Source: Dactylosporangium fulvum (GTDB lineage: Bacteria; Actinomycetota; Actinomycetes; Mycobacteriales; Micromonosporaceae). Taken from it: a stretch of 64,000 nt of DNA. The notes under the pieces were generated by a model, which was not told the DNA's origin, did no database searches, and worked only from the letters and a program-made list of their open reading frames with translations. Location: assembly GCF_025137375.1 (NCBI RefSeq), contig NZ_CP073720.1, positions 8,146,501 to 8,210,500 on the forward strand, in the 5' to 3' direction. Made by a program: the position numbers and the translations under genes. This document shows positions 54,043 to 64,000 of this stretch, piece by piece (within the stretch, counting starts at the first letter, position 1; each line of letters opens with the position of its first letter).

Positions 54043-55424
54043 GCCTGGGGCGGGCTGGGGAACCAGAGCCGGGCGTGCAGGCCGGTCGGGTCGTTCGGCA
54101 GCAGGTCGAGCCGCCCGCCCGACGCGTCGACGAGGACCGCGACGATCGGCAGGCCGAGGCCGCTGCCGTCGACGTTCTGCGCGTCGGGTGCCCGCCAGAA
54201 CCGTACCGTCGCCAGCTCCCGCTGCTGCTCGGTGAGGCCGGGCCCGTTGTCGATGACGTGCACGGCCACGCCGCCCTCGTCGGCGGTGGGGCGGACGGTG
54301 ACGGTCGCGCCCGGCCCGGAGAACTTGACGGCGTTGTCGATGAGGGCGTCGAGGGCCTGGTCGATCGCCGTCGTCACGGCACGCGCGCGCAGGGGGCGCG
54401 GCGGCCGGACGTACCGCAGCGTGATCTGTTTTTTCGTGGCGACGGGCTGCCAGGCGACGACGCGGGCCCAGGCCACCTCGCCGGCGTCGATGTCCGCCAG
54501 CTCGAAGCGGCCCCGCTCGGCGCGGGCGAGCGCGAGCAGGCTGTCGAGGACCTCGCCGAGCCGCTCGGCCTCTTCGAGGGCGAGCTTGTGCCCCTCGACG
54601 GCGTCCGGGTCGGTGAGGTCGGCGCCGAGGTCCTCGACGCGCAGCCGCAGCGCGGTGAGCGGGTTGCGCAGCTGGTGGCTGGCGTTGGAGACGAACGCGC
54701 GCTGGCGCTCGAGGGAGTCGGCGACGGTGGCCGCCATCTCGTTGAACGCGGTGCCGAGGCGGCGCAGTTCCGGCGGGCCGTCGGCGGCCGGCACCCGGGC
54801 CGCGTAGTCGCCGGCGCCCAGCTCGTGCGCGGCGGCGTCGAGCTCGGCGACGGGCCGCAGGGTCCAGCGGGCCAGCGAGTAGGCGGCGACGATCCCGGCG
54901 AACAGCACGATCAGCCCGCCGCCGGCGAGCACGCTCCAGGCGGTCCCGACCGCGTTGGCCCGGTGCCGGGTCGGCGAGATCGTCACGACCGCGCCGATGA
55001 CCTCGCCGCCGCGGCCGACCGGCGCGGCGACCACGAACGGCTCCGTCCGCCACGGCCAGACGGTGCCGTCGTCGCTGGCCTCCCGCCCCTCCAGAGCGCG
55101 GTGGACCTGCCGCTGCACGTCGGCGTTGCCGAGGAGATTCAGGTCGACCCGGGAGCTGACGACCTGGTGCGCGTCCTGGTCGACGACGAGTGCGGCGATG
55201 CCGTACAGCTCGTCGTAGCGCATCAGCTCGTCGGTCATCTCCTTGGTGTCGTTCGCGCGCAGCGCCGGTTCGGCGAGCGTGGCGAAGCGGGTGGCGTCGG
55301 CGAGCCGGTCGGCGACGAGCCGCTGGGTGTCCCGGGCGGCCAGGGTCATCGCCAGCGGTACCTCGAGTGCCGCCAGCACCAGCAGGAGCAGCACGAGATA
55401 CGTCCCGACGAGCCGGACCCTCAC
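54039..55424 (-). CDS. Two-component sensor histidine kinase
   Basis: A 461-aa membrane kinase with helices at ~5-28 and ~162-186 around a periplasmic sensor, then HAMP, HisKA H box NASHQLRNPL (His250), N box DALIDNAVKFS, G1 DNGPGL and G2 GSGLGLPIV. It pairs with the regulator at 55421-56086; GTG 55424 overlaps that gene's stop (GTGA). Convergent overlap with the TAXI lipoprotein gene points to a ligand-binding sensor unit. Confidence 0.9.
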   Translation of the reverse strand: MRVRLVGTYLVLLLLVLAALEVPLAMTLAARDTQRLVADRLADATRFATLAEPALRANDTKEMTDELMRYDELYGIAALVVDQDAHQVVSSRVDLNLLGNADVQRQVHRALEGREASDDGTVWPWRTEPFVVAAPVGRGGEVIGAVVTISPTRHRANAVGTAWSVLAGGGLIVLFAGIVAAYSLARWTLRPVAELDAAAHELGAGDYAARVPAADGPPELRRLGTAFNEMAATVADSLERQRAFVSNASHQLRNPLTALRLRVEDLGADLTDPDAVEGHKLALEEAERLGEVLDSLLALARAERGRFELADIDAGEVAWARVVAWQPVATKKQITLRYVRPPRPLRARAVTTAIDQALDALIDNAVKFSGPGATVTVRPTADEGGVAVHVIDNGPGLTEQQRELATVRFWRAPDAQNVDGSGLGLPIVAVLVDASGGRLDLLPNDPTGLHARLWFPSPPQA

Positions 55425-56086
55425 GGTGCCAGCCGGTAACCGACGCCGCGGACGGTCTGGACGAGCCCGGGCACGTCGAGCTTGGCGCGCAGCGAGCCGA
55501 CGTGGACGTCGAGCGTGTGCCGCCCGACAAAACTCGTCTGCCAGACGGCGAGGATCAGCCGATCGTACGAGACCACGACGTTGGGCGTGCGGGCCAGCAC
55601 GGCGAGGATCTCGAACTCCTTGCGGGTCAGGGCGATCTCGCGGCCGTTGATCCGCACCCGGCGGGCCGCCACGTCGATGCTGACCGGACCGGCGGCGATC
55701 ACCTCGGTCGGCGCGGGCGCGGCCCGGGCTGCGCGGCGCAGGACCGCCTCGATCCGGGCGTTGAGCTCGGCCATCGAGTATGGCTTGACGACGTAGTCGT
55801 CGGCGCCGGTCTGCAGGCCGGCGACCCGGTCGCGTTCCTCGGCGCGGGCGGTGACGGCGATGATGGCGACGCTCTCGTCCTTGCGCCGCAGGGTGCGACA
55901 CACGTCGATGCCGTCGCCGTCTGGCAGGTTGAGGTCGAGCAGCACCAGGTCGAACGGCTCCGCGGCGAAGGTCTCGAGCGCGCTCTCCGCCGTCATGCAG
56001 TGCACGGTCTCGTGACCGCGCCGGCGCAGGGCGGTGGCCAGAGCAGCCGCCACCCGCGCGTCGTCTTCCACCAGCAGCACTCGCAT
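55421..56086 (-). CDS. OmpR-family response regulator
   Basis: A 221-aa regulator with receiver (acidic EDD, phosphoacceptor Asp51 in VLLDLNLPDGDG, Lys in VVKPYS) and winged-helix output ending VQTVRGVGYRLAP. ATG 56086 gives MRVLLVEDD; an in-frame ATG 12 bases upstream would only add MSGT. Upstream is a decayed gene, so the promoter should lie at about 56090-56190, where sequence is locally AT-richer. Confidence 0.92.
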   Translation of the reverse strand: MRVLLVEDDARVAAALATALRRRGHETVHCMTAESALETFAAEPFDLVLLDLNLPDGDGIDVCRTLRRKDESVAIIAVTARAEERDRVAGLQTGADDYVVKPYSMAELNARIEAVLRRAARAAPAPTEVIAAGPVSIDVAARRVRINGREIALTRKEFEILAVLARTPNVVVSYDRLILAVWQTSFVGRHTLDVHVGSLRAKLDVPGLVQTVRGVGYRLAP

Positions 56087-56193
56087 CGTGCCGCTCATGG
56101 TAGAGGTCGCCGGTCTCCAGCCGTGTTGATCTTGCAAGTATTGTGTCGCCATGGTGACTATTTGTTCGGATTTACCGGGCATCACAATTGCGT

Positions 56194-56863
56194 CTACACC
56201 AAAGCGCGCAACGCTTTGCGGTTCGGCATGCCGGCCGACGTCAGCGAGATCCGGTCCACCAGGTGGACGTGCGCGTCCAGTTCCTCGACCGCCGCCATCG
56301 CCACGGCGGGGTGCGTGCCTCGACGCCCCGCCGCGGATGATGATGTCCTTCTTGCGGTCGACGATCGTGAGGTATCCGTCCGCGTCGAGGCCGTCGATGT
56401 CGCCGGTGGCGAACCAGCCGTCGGCCGCCGGACCCTCGCCGTTCCAGTAGCCGTGCATGACGTTGGGGCTGCGGACCAGGATCACGGCCGCGGCGACCTG
56501 CACCCGGCGCGCCTGGGCCGGCTCGAGCCAGCCCGCCGGGTCGAACCACCGTTGGAGCACCCCGGCGCTGGGCAGGTTGGCGTGGCTGAGCGGGACACCC
56601 TTGCCGCGGCCGGTGTACATGAGTGCGGCCAAGTCGGCGTCGTCGCGGTCGGTCACGGGCAGCGCGCCACACCGTCTGGTATACCTGCGCGACCTCGGGG
56701 CGGTTGGCCATGACGACGGTGACCCGCTCTCCCCGGCCGGACGCCGAACTCCCGCAGGCCGCCGGCGATCCGGGTGGCGCGCTCGTGCTGCCGGCCGGAG
56801 GTATGTCAGGTGCCGTCGAATCAGAGCCGGGCCAGCCTCCGCGAGACGGGCGAGGTTGGACAT
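56194..56863 (-). pseudogene. Decayed acyl-CoA synthetase (AMP-dependent ligase)
   Basis: Pieces of an ANL-family ligase appear in order but in different frames and with deletions. MSNLARLAEAG is at the start; GERVTVVMANRPEVAQVYQ is in another frame. DLAALMYTGRGKGVPLSHANL has lost the middle of the P-loop-like SGTTGxPKG motif. GWFATGDIDGLDADGYLTI and VDRKKDIIIRGG follow, then the C-terminal tail LTSAGMPNRKALRALV in a third frame. The final tail has Met where the catalytic Lys (GKxxRK) belongs. About 670 bp remain of an expected ~1.5 kb. It cannot make an active enzyme. Confidence 0.8.
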
Positions 56864-57419
56864 CGACGCGTGGAGTTCTTCCGCCCGACACGTCCGGGTC
56901 GACTACGGGCCGTAGGGTCGGTGCTGCGGCGGACCCCGGGACGGTGGTCTTCTGCGCGGCCTCACTGTTCGACGCCGACCGCGTGCCCTTGGCCGAGAGC
57001 CGGTGCACACAGGTGGTCCTTCAAGACTTCCTCAAGGAACGGTGACGGCGGTTCCGTCCGCGGCCCAGCAGTTGCCACGGTGTCAGGGTGGACATCGTGT
57101 CAACCGGCGACCGCTATCGAGCCTCGACCGTCGCCGCGTTCGAGGCAGCCGTGCTGGTGCGATGTACCGGGGTGTGCGGTGGAGGCCGTGCCCGGGCGCT
57201 GGGAGGCACTCGGGCAAGGTCCGCAAACTCCTTGTCGGGGGTGCTCGCCGAGTTCAACCGGGCCGTCGCCGCGGACCGGCTGGTCGAGCTGCTCCAAGCA
57301 GCCGGCCACTCGGCGAGCGTGCACCGTTTCACGGCGGGCAACCGCCACAGGTACGAGATCTCCCGCGTCTTCACCGACCCCGGCACCGCCGGCTTCCTGG
57401 ACCGCGCCTGGCAGCGTGG

Positions 57420-59114
<1,695 letters not shown>

Positions 59115-59120
59115 GCCCAC

Positions 59121-59143
59121 AACCTACGAGCCAGGTATGACAA
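59121..59143 (-). promoter_or_regulatory. RecA-NDp/PafBC-type promoter of the coiled-coil repeat gene
   Basis: On the minus strand TTGTCA (59143-59138), 11 nt starting TACC, TAGGTT (59126-59121), then 6 nt to GTG 59114. It lies immediately past the end of the TetR gene. Confidence 0.65.
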
Positions 59144-59147
59144 AAAC

Positions 59148-59771
59148 TCAGAGTGCGGCGAACCTGCGCTCCAGGCCGTCGATCAACGCCTCCAGGCCCA
59201 GCTCGAACGCGCTGTCGTCCACCTGGGCGTGGTGTTCCGCCAGGCGGTGGGCGTCGCGCAGGTGTGGGTAGTCGGCGGCGTAGAGGGACGGATCATCGAC
59301 AAAACCTAGCGCAAAGGACCCCAGCGCCGAACCCGCCACAAAATATCGCATCGTCGCGCCGATCCTGGTCGCCAGCGAGGGGGGCCAGCCGGCGTCGACC
59401 AGGGCGCCGTACACCGCGTCGGCCAGGCGGAGCGACGCCGGGCGGCGGGCCGGGCCACGCGCCAGGAACGGCACCACGTTCGGGTGGGCGCGGAACGCCG
59501 CGCGGTATGCCCTGGCCCACGACTTGAGCGCGACCGGCCACGGGTCGCGGCCCAGCATCGACAGGTCGACACCGGCCACGATCGCGTCGCCGACCGCGTC
59601 GATGATCTCCTCCTTCGTCGAGAAGTGGTTGTACAGCGACGGTGCCTGCACGCCGAGGTCGCGGGCCAGCCGCCGGGTGGAGAGCGCGTCGAGCCCCTCG
59701 GCATCGACGATGGCCGTGGCGGCCTCGACGATCCGATCACGGGTGAGCAGTGGCGTTCTGGGACGGACCAT
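59148..59771 (-). CDS. TetR-family regulator
   Basis: A 207-aa repressor-type protein: helix-turn-helix IVEAATAIVDAEGLDALSTRRL with LGVQAPSLYNHFSTKEE, then a C-terminal helical domain of the tetracycline-repressor-like type. Divergent from an acyl-CoA dehydrogenase - aldehyde dehydrogenase - alcohol dehydrogenase operon; a perfect 17-bp palindrome lies between them. It probably represses that operon and itself until an acyl-CoA, aldehyde or related ligand binds. Confidence 0.9.
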   Translation of the reverse strand: MVRPRTPLLTRDRIVEAATAIVDAEGLDALSTRRLARDLGVQAPSLYNHFSTKEEIIDAVGDAIVAGVDLSMLGRDPWPVALKSWARAYRAAFRAHPNVVPFLARGPARRPASLRLADAVYGALVDAGWPPSLATRIGATMRYFVAGSALGSFALGFVDDPSLYAADYPHLRDAHRLAEHHAQVDDSAFELGLEALIDGLERRFAAL

Positions 59772-59786
59772 GGATACGATCTTAGA

Positions 59787-59803
59787 AACTAACGGCGTTA
59801 GTT
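59787..59803. promoter_or_regulatory. TetR operator
   Basis: AACTAACGGCGTTAGTT is a perfect palindrome around a central base, midway between the divergent starts at 59771 and 59816, a classic TetR operator position and form. Confidence 0.8.
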
Positions 59804-59815
59804 AAGGGTGTCGCC

Positions 59816-60967
59816 ATGGAATTTACGCTCAGTGACGAACAACAGGCGGTGCGCCGCATGGTCGCCGACTTCGTCGACCGCGAGATCGTTCCGCACGCCA
59901 CTGCCTGGGACCGCGCGGAACAGGTCGACCTATCGGTCGTCAAGAAGCTCGCCGACCTGGGCATCCTCGGCATCGGCATCCCGGAGGAGCACGGCGGCAG
60001 CGGCGGGGACCACCTGACGTACTGCCTCGTCCTGGAGGAACTCGGGCGCGGCGACTCGTCGGTGCGCGGCATCGTGTCCGTCTCGCTGGGCCTCGTCGCG
60101 AAATCGATCAACAGCTACGGCTCCGCCGACCAGAAGGCCGAATGGCTGCCGCGGCTCTGCTCGGGTGACGCGCTGGCGTGCTTCGCGCTGACCGAGCCGG
60201 ACACGGGATCCGACGCCGGTTCGCTGGCCACCCGGGCGACCCGCGTGGCCGGCGGGTGGCGGCTCGACGGCGCGAAAATGTTCATCACCAACGGCACCTG
60301 GGCACAGGTCGCCCTGGTCTTCGCGCGGACGGGCGGCCCGGGGCCGAAGGGTGTTTCGGCGTTCCTGGTCCCGACCGATTCGCCCGGCCTGCGGATCGAG
60401 GAGATCCACGGCAAACTCGGCCTGCGCGGCCAGGCGACGGCGTCGCTCACCTTCGAGGGCGTGACCGTGCCGGAGAGCGCGCTGGTCGGCGCCGAGGGGC
60501 AGGGGTTCAAGATCGCCATGGCGGCGCTCGCGAAGGGCCGCATGTCACTGGCCGCCGGGTGTGTCGGCATCATCCAGGGCTGCCTCGACGCCGCCGTCTC
60601 CTACGCGCGGCAGCGCGAGCAGTTCGGACGCCCGATCGCCGGGTTCCAGCTGGTGCAGCAGCTGATCGCCGACATCTCCGTCGAGGCGGACGCGGCGCGG
60701 CTGCTCACCTGGCGGGTCGCCGACCTCATCGACCGCGGCGCGCCGTTCGCGACCGAGTCGTCGACGGCGAAGCTGTTCGCCAGCGAGGCCGCGGTGCGCG
60801 CCGCCAACGCCGCGCTGCAGGTCTTCGGCGGCTACGGCTACATCGACGAGTACCCCGTGGGCAAGTACCTGCGCGACGCGCGGGTCACGACGGTGTACGA
60901 AGGAACGAGCCAGATCCAGAAGCTCATCATCGGCCGCGCCCTCACCGGCGTGAGCGCGTTCGTGTAA
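59816..60967 (+). CDS. Acyl-CoA dehydrogenase
   Basis: A 383-aa flavoprotein that makes an alpha,beta-trans double bond in an acyl-CoA and passes electrons to ETF. It shows FALTEPDTGSDAGSLAT for FAD, RGQATASLTFEGVTVPES, and the catalytic base Glu362 in VYEGTSQIQ. ATG 59816 gives the normal N-terminus (MEFTLSDEQQAVR). First gene of a three-gene operon; chain length preference cannot be told. Confidence 0.93.
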   Translation: MEFTLSDEQQAVRRMVADFVDREIVPHATAWDRAEQVDLSVVKKLADLGILGIGIPEEHGGSGGDHLTYCLVLEELGRGDSSVRGIVSVSLGLVAKSINSYGSADQKAEWLPRLCSGDALACFALTEPDTGSDAGSLATRATRVAGGWRLDGAKMFITNGTWAQVALVFARTGGPGPKGVSAFLVPTDSPGLRIEEIHGKLGLRGQATASLTFEGVTVPESALVGAEGQGFKIAMAALAKGRMSLAAGCVGIIQGCLDAAVSYARQREQFGRPIAGFQLVQQLIADISVEADAARLLTWRVADLIDRGAPFATESSTAKLFASEAAVRAANAALQVFGGYGYIDEYPVGKYLRDARVTTVYEGTSQIQKLIIGRALTGVSAFV

Positions 60968-60977
60968 GGGGTCCATC

Positions 60978-62321
60978 GTGATCGACGTCCACAACCCTGC
61001 GACCGAATCCGTCATCGCCTCCGTGCCGGTCACGGCCTCGGTGACGCCCGCGGTGGAAGCGGCGCGCGCGGCGCAGCCGGCCTGGGCGGAGCTGTCCCGC
61101 GCCGAGCGGGCCGCACACCTGGCCCGGCTGCGGGACCTGCTGACGGAGCACGCGGACGAACTGGCCGGCATCATCACCGCCGAGATGGGCGCACCGCTCA
61201 GCGTGGCGCGGAAGGTCCAGGTCGGGCTGCCGATCACGGTGCTGTCGTCGACGGTCGCGCAGCTGGAGGCGCCGGAACAGGAGGTACAACTCGGAAATTC
61301 GCGCATCGTGCGGGATCCGGTCGGCGTCGTCGGGGCCATCACCCCGTGGAACTATCCGCTGCACCAGACGGTCGCCAAGCTCGCGCCCGCCCTCGCCGCC
61401 GGCAACACCGTCGTGCACAAGCCGAGCGAGGTCGCCCCGCTGTCGGCGCTGCGCCTCCACGAGTTGGTCCGCGAGGCCGGCCTCCCCGACGGCGTCTACA
61501 ACCTCGTCACCGGATACGGCGACCCGACCGGTGCCGAGCTCGCCGGCCACCCCGGCATCGATCTGATCTCCTTCACCGGGTCCACGACCGCGGGCCGGAA
61601 GGTCGCCGCGCTGGCCGCCGCCAACGTGACCCGGGTCGCGCTGGAGCTCGGCGGCAAGTCCGCCAACGTGATCCTGCCCGACGCCGACCACACCGCCGCG
61701 GTCAAGGTGGGCGTCGCCAACTGCTTCCTCAACTCCGGCCAGACGTGCACGGCGTGGACCCGGATGCTGGTCCACGAGTCGCGCTACGACGAGGCCGTCG
61801 AGCTGGCCGTGGCCGCCGCCGCGAAGTACACGGTCGGCGACCCCACCGACCCTTCGACCCGTCTCGGCCCGCTCGCCTCGGCCGCGCAACGCGACCGGGT
61901 GCTGTCCTATGTGGAGCGCGGCGTCGCCGGCGGCGCGAAGATGGTCCACGGCGGCGGTGCCGTGCCGGAGGTCGGCTACTACGTCGCGCCGGTCGTCTTC
62001 GCCGACGTCGACCCGGACGCGGTCATCGCGCAGGAGGAGATCTTCGGTCCGGTGCTGTCGATCATCCGGTACCGCGATGAGGACGACGCCGTGCGGATCG
62101 CCAACGGCACCAGGTACGGTCTCGCGGGCAGCGTCTGGTCGGCGTCGCAGGACCACGCGGTCGCCGTCGCCCGGCGGCTGCGCACCGGTCAGGTCGACGT
62201 CAACGGCGGCGCGTTCAACCCGCTCGCCCCGTTCGGCGGGATCGGCCACTCCGGCTACGGCCGGGAGCTCGGCACCTTCGGCTACGAGGAGTTCACGACC
62301 GTGAAGGCGATCCAGCTGTGA
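60978..62321 (+). CDS. Aldehyde dehydrogenase (NAD(P)+)
   Basis: A 447-aa ALDH with the nucleophile Cys257 (NSGQTCTAW), the general base Glu223 (ALELGGKS), NAD-binding ITPWNYPLHQ and FTGST, and the C-terminal NPLAPFGGIGHSGYGRE. It is a little shorter than the usual ~480 aa at the N-terminus but complete. GTG 60978 starts 10 bp after the dehydrogenase stop; the stop overlaps the next start (GTGA). Confidence 0.93.
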   Translation: MIDVHNPATESVIASVPVTASVTPAVEAARAAQPAWAELSRAERAAHLARLRDLLTEHADELAGIITAEMGAPLSVARKVQVGLPITVLSSTVAQLEAPEQEVQLGNSRIVRDPVGVVGAITPWNYPLHQTVAKLAPALAAGNTVVHKPSEVAPLSALRLHELVREAGLPDGVYNLVTGYGDPTGAELAGHPGIDLISFTGSTTAGRKVAALAAANVTRVALELGGKSANVILPDADHTAAVKVGVANCFLNSGQTCTAWTRMLVHESRYDEAVELAVAAAAKYTVGDPTDPSTRLGPLASAAQRDRVLSYVERGVAGGAKMVHGGGAVPEVGYYVAPVVFADVDPDAVIAQEEIFGPVLSIIRYRDEDDAVRIANGTRYGLAGSVWSASQDHAVAVARRLRTGQVDVNGGAFNPLAPFGGIGHSGYGRELGTFGYEEFTTVKAIQL

Positions 62322-63397
62322 CACGCGCGGCAGTGCTCCGGGCGCTCGACGGCCCGCTCACCGTGGAGGAACTGACCCTCAACCCGCTCGGTCCCGCGCA
62401 GGTGCGGGTCCGGCTGGCCGCGGCGGGCGTCTGCCACTCCGACCTCTCGCTCGCCAACGGCACTCTCCGCCAGCAGTTCCCGGCCGTGCTGGGCCACGAG
62501 GGCGCCGGCACCGTGGTCGAGGTCGGCACGGACGTCACGACGGTCGCCGTCGGCGACCACGTGGTGCTGAACTGGTCCCCGCCGTGCCGGTCATGCTGGT
62601 TCTGCGAGGCCGGCGAGCCGTACCTCTGCGTGCGGGCGGACGACGCACGGGCCGTGCCGTTCGCGCGCACCTCGTCCGGCGAGGACGTCTACGCGGGCCT
62701 CGGCACCGGCGCGTTCGCCACGGAGACGGTGGTCGGCGCCCACGCCTGCATCCCGGTCCCGGCCGACATCCCGCTCGAGGAGGCCGCGCTGCTCGGCTGC
62801 GCGGTGCTCACCGGCGTCGGCGCGGTCACCAACACGGCGCGGGTCCGCCCCGGCCAGTCCGTGGTGGTCATCGGCCTCGGCGGTGTCGGCCTCGCCGCGC
62901 TGCAGGGCGCGCGGATCGCGGGGGCCGGCACGATCGTCGCGGTGGATCCGGCGCCGGCGAAGGAGGACCTCGCCCGCCGCATGGGCGCGACACACTTCCT
63001 GCCGCCGTCGGAGAAGCTGGCGAAGGAGATCCGCGGCTTGACCGAGGGCCGCGGCGCCGACCACGCCATCGAGTGCGTGGGCCGTGCGGAGACGATCCGG
63101 GTGGCGTGGTCGGCGACGAGGCGCGGCGGCACGGCCACGGTGGTCGGGCTGGGCGCAGCGACGGACCAGCTCAGCCTGAGCGCGCTCGAGGTGGCGTACT
63201 TCGCGCGGACGCTGGTCGGCTGCATGTACGGCAGCACCGACCCGGCCGTGGACGTGCCGATCCTGCTGGACCACTACCGGGCGGGCCGGCTCGACCTGTC
63301 GGCGCTGGTCACCGACCACGTGGGCCTGGGCGACCTCAACGAGGCGTTCGTCCGCGTGCGCGAGGGGCGGGGCGCTCGCACCTTGATCCGCTTCTGA
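62318..63397 (+). CDS. Zinc-dependent alcohol dehydrogenase (class III-like MDR)
   Basis: A 359-aa medium-chain dehydrogenase. Catalytic zinc ligands Cys39 (AGVCHSD) and His60-Glu61 (GHEGAG); structural zinc Cys90, Cys93, Cys96, Cys104; Rossmann motif GLGGVGLAALQGA. Together with the aldehyde dehydrogenase it could oxidise an alcohol through aldehyde to acid. GTG 62318. Confidence 0.93.
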   Translation: MTRAAVLRALDGPLTVEELTLNPLGPAQVRVRLAAAGVCHSDLSLANGTLRQQFPAVLGHEGAGTVVEVGTDVTTVAVGDHVVLNWSPPCRSCWFCEAGEPYLCVRADDARAVPFARTSSGEDVYAGLGTGAFATETVVGAHACIPVPADIPLEEAALLGCAVLTGVGAVTNTARVRPGQSVVVIGLGGVGLAALQGARIAGAGTIVAVDPAPAKEDLARRMGATHFLPPSEKLAKEIRGLTEGRGADHAIECVGRAETIRVAWSATRRGGTATVVGLGAATDQLSLSALEVAYFARTLVGCMYGSTDPAVDVPILLDHYRAGRLDLSALVTDHVGLGDLNEAFVRVREGRGARTLIRF

Positions 63398-63420
63398 CCA
63401 GCGGGTTCGCGGCTCCGCCC

Positions 63421-63486
63421 ACGTCGGCATGATCCGGAAGACTTCACGCCAATATTCGGCGTCAAGTCTTCCAGATCATGCCGACG
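63421..63486. repeat. Large palindrome (AAGTCTTCC family), probably a bidirectional terminator
   Basis: ACGTCGGCATGATC.GGAAGACTT.ACGCC pairs with its complement over ~30 bp with two mismatches and a short AATATT loop. It sits between two convergent stops (63397 and 63498). The same CATGATCCGGAAG arm is found at 8338-8390. Confidence 0.8.
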
Positions 63487-63497
63487 TGCCGAGCCGC

Positions 63498-64000
63498 CTA
63501 CAACCCGAGCAGCCGGTCGAGGAAATCGCGGTACTGCCGGACCGCCGCCCGCAGCCGCTCGGTGTCGTCGCCGTCCTGCTGCTGCCATTCGGCGAGCCGC
63601 CGGCGCTGGGACTCGAGCGCGGCCGTGACGGACCCGACCGCCTCGGCGACGAGCGCGTCGGCCTCACCGGCCACGGACCGGGGGTCGTCGATGAAGCGCA
63701 ACTGGAGCTCGCGCCAGCGCTCGCGGAGCCCGTCCACGGCGCCGTCCGCCCACAGCGCCCCGACCGGCGTCACCTCGACCGCACCCGGCAGCAGTTCCCC
63801 GGGCTCGCCGGAGACGGGCTCACCGACCGGCTCCGCGGCCGGCTCCGCGGCCGTGTCCGCCGGGTCGCTCACCGCGAGCGTCTCGTCACGGTCGGCGGCG
63901 TCGACCCGCGTCCCGTCGCGGTCGTCCGCCGTGGTGTCGTCCGCCGTGGTGTCGTCCGCCGGAGTGTCGTCCGCCGGGGTGTCGATCGCGCCGGCCCGCA
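63498..64000 (-). CDS. Hypothetical protein, 5' end beyond the right window edge
   Basis: The frame stays open from the stop at 63498 to the window end (about 167 codons). The N-terminal visible part is acidic and repetitive: a 15-bp unit encodes PADDT/TADDT about four times, then Pro/Glu-rich sequence. The C-terminal ~90 residues form a helical domain (LRERWRELQLRFIDDPRSV, GSVTAALESQRRRLAEW, LRAAVRQYRDFLDRLLGL) seen in actinobacterial hypotheticals. A GTG at 63872 could be the start, but the open upstream frame with the same composition favours a longer protein. Function unknown. Confidence 0.6.
   Translation of the reverse strand, partial: RAGAIDTPADDTPADDTTADDTTADDRDGTRVDAADRDETLAVSDPADTAAEPAAEPVGEPVSGEPGELLPGAVEVTPVGALWADGAVDGLRERWRELQLRFIDDPRSVAGEADALVAEAVGSVTAALESQRRRLAEWQQQDGDDTERLRAAVRQYRDFLDRLLGL

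Noticed and set aside
62318..63397. Formaldehyde-specific (mycothiol-dependent) alcohol dehydrogenase
   Set aside because: The zinc ligands fit the broad class, but nothing in the sequence I can see by eye separates it from other MDR alcohol dehydrogenases, so no specific substrate was assigned.

Overview
The window is a 64 kb chromosomal piece of a very high-GC Gram-positive actinomycete. The block pdtaR, tRNA, livHMGF, polA, rpsA, coaE, uvrB is laid out as in Streptomyces and its relatives. Mycobacterial-style regulators (ANTAR, PafBC-type promoters), many start codons placed 6-8 nt after a -10 box, and interspersed palindromes with a GATCTTGGAGTTGTGG core point to the Micromonosporaceae (Actinoplanes, Dactylosporangium, Micromonospora). 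The family is an inference; no marker gene fixes the genus. There is no plasmid or phage backbone, no CRISPR array and no rRNA.

Layout. 1-8.1 kb: a MerR-type regulator cut by the edge, an OmpR/EnvZ-type two-component pair separated by a repeat-built coupled small ORF, a LolA/RseB-like secreted protein, an MHYT membrane sensor, small hypotheticals, and a CocE-type hydrolase. 8.1-8.8 kb: non-coding, rich in palindromes. 8.8-13.8 kb: a lytic transglycosylase, typA, a solitary terpene synthase and a TerC-type membrane protein. 14.1-20.9 kb: two convergent operons of unknown function, a small protein plus DUF6745-type protein (+) and the five-gene STM4015-4014-4013-4012-4011 operon (-). 21-25.8 kb: an ABM-domain protein, two membrane proteins, coaE and uvrB. 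25.8-26.9 kb: repeats and a MITE-like element. 27-39.5 kb: rpsA, a methyltransferase, polA, a branched-chain amino acid (or related) ABC system with its separate binding protein, a second copy of the element, and the ANTAR regulator pdtaR. 39.5-56.1 kb: a tRNA, a spermidine-synthase-like protein, lipoproteins, an EAL protein, large membrane proteins, TetR, secreted M28 peptidase and 5'-nucleotidase, an aldo/keto reductase - GCS2-like ligase - HAD - TAXI-lipoprotein row, and a second two-component system. 56.2-59.1 kb: a decayed acyl-CoA ligase and repeat-rich frames. 59.1-63.4 kb: TetR facing an acyl-CoA dehydrogenase - aldehyde dehydrogenase - alcohol dehydrogenase operon. The right edge cuts one gene.

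Regulatory theme. Five promoters share the LexA-independent DNA-damage (RecA-NDp/PafBC) layout TTGTCR-N11-TAnnnT. They sit before uvrB and polA (known repair genes) and before three transcription units without known function: the STM4011-4015 operon, the DUF6745 operon and a coiled-coil/32-residue-repeat protein. This is the main lead in the window: the uncharacterised two-radical-SAM, ATP-grasp, phosphatase-like and LRR cluster may belong to the DNA-damage response. The promoter matches are read directly from sequence; binding by PafBC and any physiological role are inference.
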